Positions 1 to 8,882 of a stretch of DNA of 64,000 nt are shown here, one piece after another. Each line of letters opens with the position of its first letter. Position 1 is the first letter of the stretch. The translations under genes were made by a program, and so were the position numbers. The DNA comes from Nannocystis punicea (GTDB lineage Bacteria; Myxococcota_A; Polyangia; Nannocystales; Nannocystaceae), in contig NZ_CP114040.1 in the NCBI RefSeq assembly GCF_026965555.1, positions 11,486,001 to 11,550,000 of the forward strand, read 5' to 3'. A model generated the notes under the pieces. It was not told where the DNA came from and did not search any database. It saw only the letters and a program-made list of their open reading frames with translations.

Positions 1-40
1 CCGCCCTGGCCGCCCGCGCCTGGGGCGCCGGCACTTTTGG

Positions 41-60
41 ACATGTCCCCCAGGACATGT
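41..60. repeat. TGTCC/GGACA palindrome, hairpin copy
   Basis: ACATGTCC and GGACATGT form two arms around a four-base CCCA spacer, and each arm lies in a GGACATGTCC palindrome (39-48 and 53-62). This is the first of a family of short palindromes that recurs through the window. It overlaps the most likely start of the first gene. Confidence 0.7.
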
Positions 61-2540
61 CCCGGGCGCCCCTCGCGCCCAGCGCTGTTCCTGTCCTCGG
101 GGACATGTCCGCCTCGGGCGCCGGCCTCTCGCCCGCCGCCGCATCGCCTGGCCCTGCGGACATGTCCGCCCCGGACGCCGGCCTCTCGCCCGCCGCCGCA
201 TCGCCTGGCCCTGCGGACATATCCCCCTCGGACGCCGGCCCCTCGCCCGCCGCCGCATCGCCTGTCCCTGCGGACCTGTCCGCCTCGCCCGCCGCGGCCT
301 CGCCTGTCCCAGGGGACACGTTCTCGTCGCCCGACCTCTCGCTCGCCGCGGCCTCGCCTGTCCCAGGGGACACGTTCTCGTCGCCCGACCTCTCGCCCGC
401 CGCGACCGCGCCTGTCCCCGGGACCATGTCCGTGTCGCCCGCTGCGCCCAGGGCCCCCCATCTCGCCGCCCCCGCGGCGGCGGTCGACGCCTCGCGCGAC
501 CCCGACCCCGACCTGCTGCGCGAGCCGTGGCTGCTGAACCTCGTGTCCTTCGGGACAGGTCTGACCGGCATCGGCCTCCAGGTCGTCGGCGTACGGGTCC
601 TCGGCCAGCACCTCGAGAACACCATCTACACCTTCGCCCACATCCTCGCCGCCTACCTGCTCGCCACCGGCCTCGGCGCCTTCGTCTACCAGCGCCTCGC
701 CGCGCGGGCGGTCGCCGGGCGGCCGGGGACTGTGACCGCGGCGCTGTTGTGGCTGCTCGGCGTGATGGTCGTCCCGGCGGCAGTCGCCCTCGCCCACGGG
801 CCCGAGCTGCTGCAGGCGCTTGCGCCCGAGGCCGCAGGTCTCGCGCGCGCCGGCCTGGCCGAGCTGGCGGTCGCGGCCCTCGTGTTCGGCCCCTCGGCCC
901 TGGTGCTCGGCGCCCTGCTCAGCCACGTCATCGGCCTGGTGGCAGCCACCGGCCGCGGCGTCGGCCGGACCTACGCCTACAACGCCCTCGGCTGCGCCGC
1001 CGCCCCGTTCGTGTTCGGCCTCCTCGCCATTCCCCGGCTCGGCTACGCCGACGCCTTCTACGCCGTGCTCTACGCCTACCTGGCCCTGTTCGCGGTGTTC
1101 GGGTGGTTCCGCCGGTTCTCGCCGGTCCTGCTGATCGGCGGCGTCCTGGCCGGCGTCGCCCTCACCGCCGCGGGCCCGCGCTCGCTGGTCCTCGTCGGCG
1201 ACAGCGACGGCTGGGTCCGCCGCGACGAGCGCCAGACCCTGCACGGCCTCGTCGCCGTCAGCGAGCGCCCCGGCCCCGGCGGCGCCCCGCTGCGCCGGCT
1301 GCAGATCGGCAAGCGGTTCCGCATGGGCGGCGCCGCCGGCTTCGGCGAGCAGCGCATGGGCCAGGTCTGCTCGCTCCTGTCCCATGCATCAGGTCCCGAA
1401 GGACCTATCCCAAAGGCCCTGTACCTCGGGCTAGGTACCGGCTCGACCATGGGCGGCGCGCTGGCCGTCCCGCACGCCGCGGCCGAGGGCGTCGAGCTGG
1501 TGCCGGAGATCGTCGAGCTCCTGCCCAACTTCGCCGACATCAACCACGACCTGGCCAAGCGCCCCGAGGTCGCGCTGCACGCCGCCGACGCCCGCCGCTA
1601 CCTCGCGGCCGCGCCGGGCAGCTACGACCTCGTGGTCGCCGACCTGTTCCACCCCGGCCAGGCCGGCGCCAGCAGCCTGTTCGCCCGCGAGCACTTCGCC
1701 GCGGCCCGGGACCACCTGCGCCCCGGCGGCCTGATGTGCCAGTGGCTGCCGCTCTACCAGCTCGACGAGGCCGACGTGCGCACGATCGTCCGCACCTTCC
1801 TCGACGTGTTCCCCGAGTCGTACGCGTTCCTCGGCATCTACAACGCCCAGAACCCCGCGCTCGCCCTCGTCGGCCGCGTGCCCGATCCGTCGGCGGCGCA
1901 GCTCCGGCTCGACGTCGATCGCCTGCGAGCGGACACCGCCAGGCTGCAGAACATCGTCGACCCGCGCGACCTGCTGGCCTCCTACGTCATGGGCCCGGCC
2001 GAGCTGTCCGAGTGGTCCGGCGACGGCCCGCGCAACACCGACCTGGCGCCCGAGATCGCGTTCCAGGCCGCCCGCGTCGCCTACCGCGACGACCGCACCC
2101 TCGGCGCCCACAACCTCGCGGCGATCCTCGGGCGCGCGGTCGCGGCCCCGGCCGCCCTGCTCACCGGCGGCGGCGCCGAGGCCCTCGCGGCCGCCAGCGG
2201 GCCGTTCACCGCCGCCGCGCGCCACTACCTGGCCGGCGAGATCGCCCGCGGCGATCTGGCAGATCTTTCAAACATGTCCTGGGAGACAGCCGAGCACTTC
2301 GTCCGCGCCTACGAGGCCGACCCCGAGTTCGCGCCCGCCCGCGGCGCCCTCTACACCATCGCCCGCAAGAACCAGGCGCTGGCCGCGAAGCTGCTCCCGC
2401 GCATGCTGGCCCGCACGCCCGACGAACCGCGCGTCTACGAGGCGTACCTCCAGCACCTCCGGGTCGCCGGCGACCAGGCCGCCTATCAGCAATTGCGCGC
2501 CGAGGCGGCCGCCAAGTTCCCCGGCGTCGCGCTGCCGTGA
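57..2540 (+). CDS. Membrane-anchored spermidine-synthase-like protein with repeat linker
   Basis: An 827-residue protein if it starts at the ATG at 57. The frame is open to the left edge, so the true start could lie outside the window. Residues 1-150 are a Ser/Pro/Ala-rich repeat linker. A hydrophobic region of several membrane segments follows (about 155-380), then a soluble domain with an S-adenosylmethionine-type glycine loop, LGLGTGSTMGG, near residue 457 and the DLFHP segment near 528. This resembles the fused spermidine-synthase-like membrane proteins common in Proteobacteria and Myxococcota, whose substrate is generally unknown. The C-terminal 120 residues look helical and TPR-like. 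A palindrome copy (544-557) is translated as VSFGTG at the start of the first membrane segment. True polyamine synthesis is not implied. The fold call is fairly safe; the function is open. Confidence 0.75.
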   Translation: MSRAPLAPSAVPVLGDMSASGAGLSPAAASPGPADMSAPDAGLSPAAASPGPADISPSDAGPSPAAASPVPADLSASPAAASPVPGDTFSSPDLSLAAASPVPGDTFSSPDLSPAATAPVPGTMSVSPAAPRAPHLAAPAAAVDASRDPDPDLLREPWLLNLVSFGTGLTGIGLQVVGVRVLGQHLENTIYTFAHILAAYLLATGLGAFVYQRLAARAVAGRPGTVTAALLWLLGVMVVPAAVALAHGPELLQALAPEAAGLARAGLAELAVAALVFGPSALVLGALLSHVIGLVAATGRGVGRTYAYNALGCAAAPFVFGLLAIPRLGYADAFYAVLYAYLALFAVFGWFRRFSPVLLIGGVLAGVALTAAGPRSLVLVGDSDGWVRRDERQTLHGLVAVSERPGPGGAPLRRLQIGKRFRMGGAAGFGEQRMGQVCSLLSHASGPEGPIPKALYLGLGTGSTMGGALAVPHAAAEGVELVPEIVELLPNFADINHDLAKRPEVALHAADARRYLAAAPGSYDLVVADLFHPGQAGASSLFAREHFAAARDHLRPGGLMCQWLPLYQLDEADVRTIVRTFLDVFPESYAFLGIYNAQNPALALVGRVPDPSAAQLRLDVDRLRADTARLQNIVDPRDLLASYVMGPAELSEWSGDGPRNTDLAPEIAFQAARVAYRDDRTLGAHNLAAILGRAVAAPAALLTGGGAEALAAASGPFTAAARHYLAGEIARGDLADLSNMSWETAEHFVRAYEADPEFAPARGALYTIARKNQALAAKLLPRMLARTPDEPRVYEAYLQHLRVAGDQAAYQQLRAEAAAKFPGVALP
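92..426 (+). repeat. Coding repeat array built around the palindrome
   Basis: Repeated units encode patterns such as DMSAPDAGLSPAAASPGP and VPGDTFSSPDLS. The units are centred on TGTCC..GGACA palindromes at 92-105, 305-318, 359-372 and 413-426. Two units at about 105-220 are nearly identical, and so are two at about 290-400. The array gives the N-terminal linker of the spermidine-synthase-like protein. Unit loss or gain by slippage looks likely. Confidence 0.75.
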
Positions 2541-2670
2541 GCACGAGCCCGAGCCGCTTCGCCCTCGCGGAGCCCCGGACCTCCAGGCCAATCGAAGCGT
2601 CCTGACGCGGCGACCGCGGCCGGGCCGTTCGAACTCCGGCCGTCCTCCGGGCGGTCGCCCGGGTTCCTTT

Positions 2671-2784
2671 GGCTGTCCCTCGGGACAGCCACCCCGGGAC
2701 CAGCCGCACGTCCGCCTCACCGCTTGGCTGTCCTTCGAGACAGCCGAGTCGCGCGGGTGATTTTTTAAGGTGTCCTGCGGGACA
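2671..2784. repeat. Three palindromes in a convergent gap
   Basis: The gap between the converging first gene and terpene synthase gene holds three copies: GGCTGTCCCTCGGGACAGCC (2671-2690, perfect 9-bp arms), a variant at 2726-2745 (GGCTGTC..GACAGCC) and TGTCCTGCGGGACA at 2771-2784. A T6 run lies at 2761-2766, just before the third. They could stop transcription from either side, but none has the classical hairpin-then-T-run order at close spacing, so the terminator role is only inferred. Confidence 0.55.
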
Positions 2785-2787
2785 GGC

Positions 2788-3828
2788 TCACGCCCGCGTC
2801 GCGTCGTAGCGCGGGCTGGCCAGCGACCACTCGATGTTGCCGCGCTGCCACTCGAGCAGCCCCTGCAGGTACGTCTGCACCGCGGGGCTCTCGGGATGGG
2901 CCGCGGCCGCCTCGCGCACGCAGCCGTCCAGCTCGCGGGCCTCGGCGTTGACCAGCTCGGTCGCCTCGCGCAGGGCCGCCTCGAGCGAGCAGGCGCGCTC
3001 GCACATCAGCACGTGGACCAGGTTGTTGGGGTTCTTGTGGCGCAGGACCTCTTTGGGGAACGACACGATGTCGTTGAAGTAGCCGACGGTGCGGCTGGCC
3101 GCGCGGCGGGCTCGCAGCACCACCGGGCTGTCGCGCACCGCCGGAGGGACGGCGATCCCGGCAGCCAGCTCGATCAGGTCGAGCGCCGTGAGCACCCCGC
3201 TGTCGTGCTCGCGCTGCGTCAGGTACTCGCGCAGCGGCGGCGTGCGCGACGTGCCCCAGTTGCGCACCGCCGGCAGCACGCCGAGCGACATGTGATCGGC
3301 GGTCACGCACCACAGGCGATCGAGCCAGGCCCCGCCGGCCAGCTCGAGCGCCCCGCGGCGGAACTCGAGCAGCAGGCGATCGAGCGGTTCGACCTCGCCG
3401 GTCGGCCGGCGCGCGCCCGACAGCAGCGCCAGCGCGCTGTCGATCTGCCGCCGCACCCGGCTCTGGTCCTCGCGGCTGCGCAGCTCCTCGTCGTGCATGT
3501 CGTCGAAGAAGAACAGCCAGTTGCACCACGTCGCACACAGCACCCCGCGCTCGACCGTGGCCGACGGATAGACGTGGCGCCCGAGCGAGTTGAAGGCGTC
3601 GAAGCGGGCCTGGTTGCCGGCGTGGACCAGGCCGAGCTCCTGCGCCAGCGCCAGCGCGCGGGCCTCGATCTCGTCCGCGCGCGGGTTCTCGCGCCGCGGC
3701 GCCAGGGTCAGGAAGTCGTCGATCGCAAGACCGGCCGGCTGCGTGCGCACGCCGGCGGCCAGCGGTTCGGGTCGAGAGGTCACAAAGAGAGTGGTCGTCG
3801 CGTCCGATACGGGCGAGAGGGTCGTCAT
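2788..3828 (-). CDS. Class I terpene synthase
   Basis: 346 residues, the usual length of a single-domain bacterial terpene cyclase that ionises a prenyl diphosphate in the cytoplasm. The first metal-binding motif is DDMHDE at residues 109-114. The second (NSE triad) is NDIVSFPKE at 252-260, with N252, S256 and E260. An Arg-Tyr pair at 340-341 near the C-terminus matches the conserved RY of bacterial cyclases. All three are intact, so the enzyme should be active. There is no prenyltransferase, methyltransferase or P450 next to it, so the product (C10, C15 or C20) cannot be inferred from context. The ATG at 3828 has no clear Shine-Dalgarno sequence. It converges on the spermidine-synthase-like gene and shares a palindrome-filled gap with it. 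Confidence 0.9.
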   Translation of the reverse strand: MTTLSPVSDATTTLFVTSRPEPLAAGVRTQPAGLAIDDFLTLAPRRENPRADEIEARALALAQELGLVHAGNQARFDAFNSLGRHVYPSATVERGVLCATWCNWLFFFDDMHDEELRSREDQSRVRRQIDSALALLSGARRPTGEVEPLDRLLLEFRRGALELAGGAWLDRLWCVTADHMSLGVLPAVRNWGTSRTPPLREYLTQREHDSGVLTALDLIELAAGIAVPPAVRDSPVVLRARRAASRTVGYFNDIVSFPKEVLRHKNPNNLVHVLMCERACSLEAALREATELVNAEARELDGCVREAAAAHPESPAVQTYLQGLLEWQRGNIEWSLASPRYDATRA

Positions 3829-4129
3829 GGGGGGTCAGGTCTTGTTGTCCGAGGGTCGCAGGGCCGGCAACCACGCGAGCTATGGCTCGCCGCGCCGGGG
3901 GCGGGGTGGCGCGCACCATGAGCGACGCGGGACGCCCGAATGGATCTCGGCCATTTGTCGCCGAATTCGGGGGCCTGTCGCCTGATGCGCGTCAAGCGCA
4001 GAGAATTCTCGCAGCCCGCGCTCGTGGCGGCGGATCCGCGTCGACGCCGGCTGCGCGCCGGCGTCCGTGGGATTGCTTCGGTGCATGGTCAATGAACAGA
4101 GGACGCGCGGATCGGGGGTCGCGAGCCTG
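3829..4129. other. Non-coding gap upstream of terpene synthase
   Basis: About 300 bases between the terpene synthase start and the stop of the next leftward gene. It should hold the terpene synthase promoter. I see no convincing -35/-10 pair, no strong hairpin and no small gene with a ribosome site. Confidence 0.4.
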
Positions 4130-5266
4130 TCACTTGGCCGTCACTGTCGGCTTGCGCTGGCTCATCTGCACGATGCAGTACTTGAGCGCGTCGCGGAGCT
4201 TGGCGAACACCGCCACCCGGGCGAGGTCGACGCCGAGGGCGACGATCGTCTGGGCGATGGTCGGATGGATGCCCGTCAGGATGCCCTCGGCGCCGAGCAG
4301 GCGGATCGCCTGGATCATGCCGATGAGGTGGCCCGCGGTGCCGGTGTCGACGACCTCGACGCCGGTGAGGTCGAGGATCGCGTAGCGGGCCCGCGTCCTC
4401 GACACCGACGTCAGCAGGTTGTCCATGATCTCGGCGGTACGGACGCTGTCGACCAGGCCGACGATCGGCAGCGTCAGCACGCCGTCCCACACCTCGATGA
4501 TCGGCGTCGAGAGCTCGCGGATCACCTCCTGCTGGCGCTCGATCAGCTCGAGCTTGGTGCGCAGCTCGAGCTCGCTGCGGCGCGCCTCGGTGACGTCGAG
4601 CGTGATGCCGACCACCGCCGCGTCGGCGGCGTTCTCCTGCATCGGGATGTACCACGTCTGCCAGTGCATCCCGTGCGTCACGGCCGGCAGCGCCGAGATC
4701 GGCTCGCCCTGCAGCGCCCGGCGCACGCCGGTGAGGTCGCCGTCGTCGGCGTAGACGTCGAAGATGTTCTGGCCCACGAAATGGTGCGACGTCATCCCGG
4801 CCGTGCGCACGCCCTTGCCGTCCTGGTAGAGGAACGTGCCCTTGCGATCGATCGCCCACAGGGCGATGTCGAGGTACTCCTTGATCGCCTGCAGCATCGA
4901 CGACTCGAGCACCGAGCGGCGCTCGACCGTGATGCGGGCCGTCGCGTCGTGGCCGTAGAGCGTCGCCCCGCGCGGCGAGCCGTCGGCGTCGCGCTCGACC
5001 TGCCACCACGCCTCGAACAGCATCGGCTTGCCGGTCGCGCCGCGCAGCTCCCATACGCGCGATTCTGCGCCGTCGTCGAACAGCGACGTCCATCTGTCCG
5101 CTGTCCCGTGCAGCGGCAACAGCTCGTCGAGCCCGCGTCCGAGCGCCGAGCTCTGGGGGGTCTTGAAGGTCTGTTCCGCCCGCCGATTCCAGCTGGACAC
5201 GCGCAGCGCCGGGTCGACTTCGATGACCACGAGGGGCGCGTCCTGCAGCAAGGTCCGTTCGTCCAC
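4130..5266 (-). CDS. PAS-PAS-STAS regulator (RsbR-type)
   Basis: 378 residues starting at GTG, with AAAGGA five bases upstream. Residues 8-110 form a PAS-like domain containing the WNRRAE motif, and residues 125-230 a second PAS domain. A short coiled-coil segment (230-250) leads into a STAS domain (252-370). The STAS region matches the RsbR stressosome family, including VDTGTAGHL. Of the two threonines phosphorylated in Bacillus RsbRA (T171, T205), the first position is Ser here (S274) and the second is Thr (T308). It probably integrates a small-molecule or redox signal sensed by the PAS domains. It lies 99 bp downstream of a close paralogue on the same strand and may share its transcript. 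No RsbS or RsbT homologue is in the window. Confidence 0.85.
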   Translation of the reverse strand: MDERTLLQDAPLVVIEVDPALRVSSWNRRAEQTFKTPQSSALGRGLDELLPLHGTADRWTSLFDDGAESRVWELRGATGKPMLFEAWWQVERDADGSPRGATLYGHDATARITVERRSVLESSMLQAIKEYLDIALWAIDRKGTFLYQDGKGVRTAGMTSHHFVGQNIFDVYADDGDLTGVRRALQGEPISALPAVTHGMHWQTWYIPMQENAADAAVVGITLDVTEARRSELELRTKLELIERQQEVIRELSTPIIEVWDGVLTLPIVGLVDSVRTAEIMDNLLTSVSRTRARYAILDLTGVEVVDTGTAGHLIGMIQAIRLLGAEGILTGIHPTIAQTIVALGVDLARVAVFAKLRDALKYCIVQMSQRKPTVTAK

Positions 5267-5281
5267 GCATCCTTTGTACCG

Positions 5282-5293
5282 TGTCCGCGGACA
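5282..5293. repeat. Perfect 12-bp palindrome TGTCCGCGGACA
   Basis: A copy of the dispersed palindrome with no spacer, 16 bases upstream of the GTG start of the downstream PAS-STAS gene. At this position it could act as an operator or alter translation start. No direct evidence distinguishes these from chance placement of the repeat. Confidence 0.55.
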
Positions 5294-5365
5294 GCTGTCC
5301 GCATCTGCTCGTGCGGACCTTGCGTGCGTCTTCGCGCGGCCTCCGGGCCGGCGCGAGATCGCCGA

Positions 5366-6457
5366 TCAAGCCTTGCGAGCGGCGCGGAGGCAGTGTTTGA
5401 GGGCGTCGCGCAGCTTGGCGTACACGGCGACGTGGGTCAGATCGACGCCGAGCCCGACGATGGTCTGCGCGATCGTCGGGTGGATGCCGGTGAGGATCCC
5501 TTCCGCCCCGAGCAGCTTGATCGCGCGGATCATCCGGATCAGGTGGCTCGCGGTGCCGGTGTCGACGACCTCGACGCCGGTGAGGTCGAGGATCGCGAAG
5601 CGGGCCCGCGTCTGCGTGACTGCCTCGAGCAGGCTGTCCATGATCTCGGCGGTGCGGGCGGTGTCGATGAGCCCGACGATCGGCATCGTCAGCACGCCGT
5701 CCCACACCTCGATGATCGGCGTGGCGAGCACACGGATCACCTCCTGCTGGCGCTCGATCAGCTCGAGCTTGCTGCGCATCTCGTTCTCGACCCGCTTGGC
5801 CTCGGTGACGTTGAGCGTGACGCCGATCAGCCGCGGCTCGCCCGGCCCGCCGGCCACCGGGATGTAATACGTGTCGAGGTACATCCCGTGGCTCTCGGCC
5901 GCGTACGTGCGCGCCGGCTCGCCCGCCAGCGCCCGCTCGATCAGCGGGTTGTTGCCGACGTCCTTGTACAGCTCGAGCATGCTGAGGCCGACGAACTGGT
6001 GCGGCGCGATGCCGGCGTCGACGATCACCTTGCCGTCCTGGTAGAGGAACACCCCGCGCTCGTCGGTCGCCCACAGCGCGACGTCGAGGTTCTCCTTGAT
6101 CGCCCGCAGCATCGTCGCCTCGAGCGCCGCCCGGGCCTGCGCGGCCACGCGAGCGCCGACGTCGTGGGCGTAGAGGCGCACGCCGGCCGGCAGCGCCTGC
6201 GACCAGACCTCGATCGTCCAGCTCGCGTCGGCGCGGCGGACCTCGAGCACCCGCGGCTCCCCGTCGTCCCCGGCGAGCAGCGCGTCCCAGCTCGCGCCGG
6301 CGAGCGGCAGCACCTCGGCCAGGCCGCGGCCCACGGCCTCCTCTGCACCTGTCCCGAAGACCAGCTGGGCGCGGCGGTTCCAGGCGGTGACCACGAGCCC
6401 GGCGTCGGCCTCGATCACGATCAGGGGGGCGCCCTCCAACTTGCTGGCTTCGCTCAC
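5366..6457 (-). CDS. PAS-PAS-STAS regulator (RsbR-type), paralogue
   Basis: 363 residues from a GTG at 6457 that has AGGGG four bases upstream. The frame stays open further upstream, but that part is basic, low-complexity sequence overlapping the divergent gene. It has the same layout as its downstream neighbour: a PAS-like region, a second PAS with the YQDGK motif, a coiled-coil linker and a STAS domain. Both RsbR phosphorylation positions carry Thr (GLIDTARTA and VVDTGTAS), the canonical arrangement. It likely arose by duplication with the adjacent gene and works in the same signalling complex. The signal it senses is unknown. Confidence 0.85.
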   Translation of the reverse strand: MSEASKLEGAPLIVIEADAGLVVTAWNRRAQLVFGTGAEEAVGRGLAEVLPLAGASWDALLAGDDGEPRVLEVRRADASWTIEVWSQALPAGVRLYAHDVGARVAAQARAALEATMLRAIKENLDVALWATDERGVFLYQDGKVIVDAGIAPHQFVGLSMLELYKDVGNNPLIERALAGEPARTYAAESHGMYLDTYYIPVAGGPGEPRLIGVTLNVTEAKRVENEMRSKLELIERQQEVIRVLATPIIEVWDGVLTMPIVGLIDTARTAEIMDSLLEAVTQTRARFAILDLTGVEVVDTGTASHLIRMIRAIKLLGAEGILTGIHPTIAQTIVGLGVDLTHVAVYAKLRDALKHCLRAARKA

Positions 6458-6641
6458 GGACCCCTGTTTATCGCAACGCGAGGCCGACTGTCCGCACCCC
6501 CCGTGGCGAAACGCCGACGCGCGGCCGCGCCCTGCTCGTGAGCTGTCTCTTCGACCATGTCGTTCGGCGCCCCCCGCTAAAAGTGCGAAGGCTCCGCCGC
6601 TGACCCACCACGCGGCCGGCAGATCCACTAAAACATTCGAC

Positions 6642-7505
6642 ATGCCTCGCGTTCGACCGCAGATCGGGCTCGTGATCGCGCTCCTCGGCCCGCCTCAGCC
6701 GGCCCACGCCGACGTGCTCTTAAACCCGAAGGGCAAGCGCGCCGTCGAGGTCACGATTGCGATCGAGAACCTCGACGCGCACCCGGAGTACCTGTTCGTG
6801 CTGTGGCCCGGCGGCTGCCTGCGCAACGACGAGACCTTCGCCAAGTACACGGTGCTGTCCTCGCAGGAGGACGACGGCCGCAACGACTTCTCCGAGGATG
6901 GCTGCGTCGCCCAGCGCCTGTTCGCGTTCCCGCGCGACACCTACTCGGTCACCGACGACGTCCTCGCCGAGAACGGCCGCCGCCAGCTGAGCAACGACCC
7001 GCCCAGCGACCCACGCGTGCTGGTGCGGCCGATCAAGGCCGAAGCGCTGTGGTGGGTGCCCTTCGAGGTCGACCTCTACGGCATCGAGGACGTGTACCGC
7101 GTCGGCATCGACGCCGGCGCCCTGACGCTCACCCCGACCCGCGTCCGGTTCGACCACGGCAGCGGACGAATCCTCGACCGCGCCTTCAATAAAAAGGGGC
7201 AACGCCCGCGGATCCCCCGGCCGGAGGACATCCCGCCGGCCCCGCCGCCCGAACCTGTCGCGGCCGCTCCCGCGGTCGCCGACGGGACGCCCCCGGAGGC
7301 GAAGGCCGAACCCGCCCCGATCGCCGCCGAGGCCCCCGCACCGATTGCACCGGCGCCGGCGTCGGCACCGACTCCGCCGCCCCCGGCCGCGAAACCTCGC
7401 GAGGAGATCTCGGCCGGCCCGTGGCCGCCGCCGCCGCTGATGTACGGCGGCGCGTGCCTGCTGGTGGCGGTCGCCGCCGGCCTCGCGCTGCGGCGCCGCA
7501 AGTAG
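6642..7505 (+). CDS. Secreted or membrane-anchored protein with C-terminal membrane segment
   Basis: 287 residues from the ATG at 6642. It has a signal peptide ending near PAHA at residue 24, then about 160 residues of mixed folded domain. A Pro/Ala-rich linker (about 190-260) follows, then a single C-terminal hydrophobic segment ending in LRRRK. This is the layout of an exported domain tethered by a C-terminal anchor, as in MYXO-CTERM or LPXTG-like proteins, although no recognised sorting motif is visible. I do not recognise the folded domain. It is divergent from the PAS-STAS gene pair with a 184-bp gap that must contain both promoters. Confidence 0.7.
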   Translation: MPRVRPQIGLVIALLGPPQPAHADVLLNPKGKRAVEVTIAIENLDAHPEYLFVLWPGGCLRNDETFAKYTVLSSQEDDGRNDFSEDGCVAQRLFAFPRDTYSVTDDVLAENGRRQLSNDPPSDPRVLVRPIKAEALWWVPFEVDLYGIEDVYRVGIDAGALTLTPTRVRFDHGSGRILDRAFNKKGQRPRIPRPEDIPPAPPPEPVAAAPAVADGTPPEAKAEPAPIAAEAPAPIAPAPASAPTPPPPAAKPREEISAGPWPPPPLMYGGACLLVAVAAGLALRRRK

Positions 7506-7546
7506 CCGGCGAGGCTCGACGAGGCGCTCCGAGCGGATGATCCCAA

Positions 7547-7569
7547 GGACATGTCCCATTCGACATGTC
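7547..7569. repeat. Paired palindromes and A/T tract in a convergent gap
   Basis: GGACATGTCC (7547-7556) and GACATGTC (7562-7569) are followed by TTTAAAAAA. The whole lies between the converging stops at 7505 and 7601. The T6 tract read on the minus strand comes before the palindrome and has only a weak stem (CGTCC..GGATG) in front of it. Bidirectional termination is plausible but not well supported. Confidence 0.5.
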
Positions 7570-7600
7570 TTTAAAAAACATCCAGGGACGCTCCGCCGCC

Positions 7601-8803
7601 TCAGCCGAGGCGTTCGACGCGGAAGCGGCACACCGGGTCGCCGCAGGCGATGCACGTCTCCTCGACCGTGTGGAACGTGCCGAACCGCTCGCTCAGCGGG
7701 CCGTCGCCGTAGATGAGGGCGAAGATCCCGGCGGCGGCGCCCTTGTGGCCGTTGCAGTGCGGCGTGCTCGTCGCGCCGAGGTACTCGCGGGCGCCGATCG
7801 CCTCGTAGCCGTTGACCGACTCGACGATCATCCACTGGCCCGGCTCGAGCCCGGCGATGTGCCACCGACCGAAGCCGAGCGCGTTGCAAAAGGTCATCGC
7901 CGCGAACAGCGGATCGTCGGGCCCGCGCAGCATCGGCGCCACCAGGCCGTCCCACTCCGGCGAGCTCATCACCCCGCGATACGTGTTGAGCGCGCAATAC
8001 TCGGCCTCGGCCGCCAATAGTCGCTCGGCCGTCGGGCCGCGGCCGACCCGCCGCATCTCCGCCAGGAAGCCGATACACACGCGATTGTAAAAATCGGCCG
8101 GCATGCACGCGAGGTACACGCCGAAGGCGGGGATCAGGCCGTCGGGGCCGCCCTCGACCGGCATCGCCACCAGCGCGTCGATGATCGCCTGCTCGTCGAT
8201 CGCCGGCGAGCGCAACCAGTCGCCGCGCTCGCGCGGACGGAACGCCAGCGGCCGCTTGGCGTTGCGCGCGACCGGCTCCGACCGCCCGCGCTCGACCACG
8301 AAGCGACACTTCGGCGCGCCCTGGGCCATGCACTCGACCTCGCGCACGTACACCAGCTCGCCCGTGACCGCGTACGCGGCCCCCTGCACGTAGCCCTCGG
8401 CGAAGCTGCAGACCATCCGCTCGGGCCGCCCGAGCCCGGCGAACCATCCCTCGACGAAGTGCGACGCCGAGGCCTCGATGACGCCCTCGGCGGCGCGCGA
8501 CAGGTCGAGGCGGCCGAAGCCGAGGTGCGAATAGAGGCGCTCGGCCACGGCCCAGCGCACCTCGAGGCTGTCCCCGGCGCGCAGCGCCAGGTCGATGTGC
8601 TCGGCGAATACACACTCCGCGGCGCCGACGAGCAGGCGCTTGCCGTCGACGAGGTCGGCCGACTCCACGGTCCGCTGCAGCCGCGCGTTGTAGTGATGGC
8701 AGTGCAGGAGCACGTCCTTGCCGGCGATCACCCGCCGACCGCTCGGCGCGTCGTAGCGAAGCACCAGCCGCTCCGCGATCGAAGAAGAGATCTCCGAAAC
8801 CAT
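7601..8803 (-). CDS. Protein with two V4R-like small-molecule-binding regions
   Basis: 400 residues starting at ATG 8803, with GGAGG four bases upstream, which decides the start over the upstream in-frame ATG. Two segments end in the signature of V4R (4-vinyl reductase) domains: ECMAQGAPKCRFVVE near residue 170 and CIACGDPVCRFRVERL at the C-terminus. V4R domains bind small hydrophobic ligands or metals via such Cys residues and occur in bacteriochlorophyll enzymes and in sensors. There is no DNA-binding or output domain, so this may be a ligand sensor or a small-molecule-processing protein. It is divergent from the methyltransferase-like membrane protein, with starts 80 bp apart. Confidence 0.65.
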   Translation of the reverse strand: MVSEISSSIAERLVLRYDAPSGRRVIAGKDVLLHCHHYNARLQRTVESADLVDGKRLLVGAAECVFAEHIDLALRAGDSLEVRWAVAERLYSHLGFGRLDLSRAAEGVIEASASHFVEGWFAGLGRPERMVCSFAEGYVQGAAYAVTGELVYVREVECMAQGAPKCRFVVERGRSEPVARNAKRPLAFRPRERGDWLRSPAIDEQAIIDALVAMPVEGGPDGLIPAFGVYLACMPADFYNRVCIGFLAEMRRVGRGPTAERLLAAEAEYCALNTYRGVMSSPEWDGLVAPMLRGPDDPLFAAMTFCNALGFGRWHIAGLEPGQWMIVESVNGYEAIGAREYLGATSTPHCNGHKGAAAGIFALIYGDGPLSERFGTFHTVEETCIACGDPVCRFRVERLG

Positions 8804-8882
8804 GGGGCCTCCGCGGCGCATTGTGCCACGTATGACCCATCACCGCCCCCTGTCGACGCGCGCCCACCCTTACCATGACGTC

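Noticed and set aside
2761..2784. T6 run next to a palindrome as intrinsic terminator of the first gene
   Set aside because: The T-run precedes the hairpin on the plus strand, and the earlier hairpin is 15 bases away, so the geometry does not fit. Kept only as a repeat.
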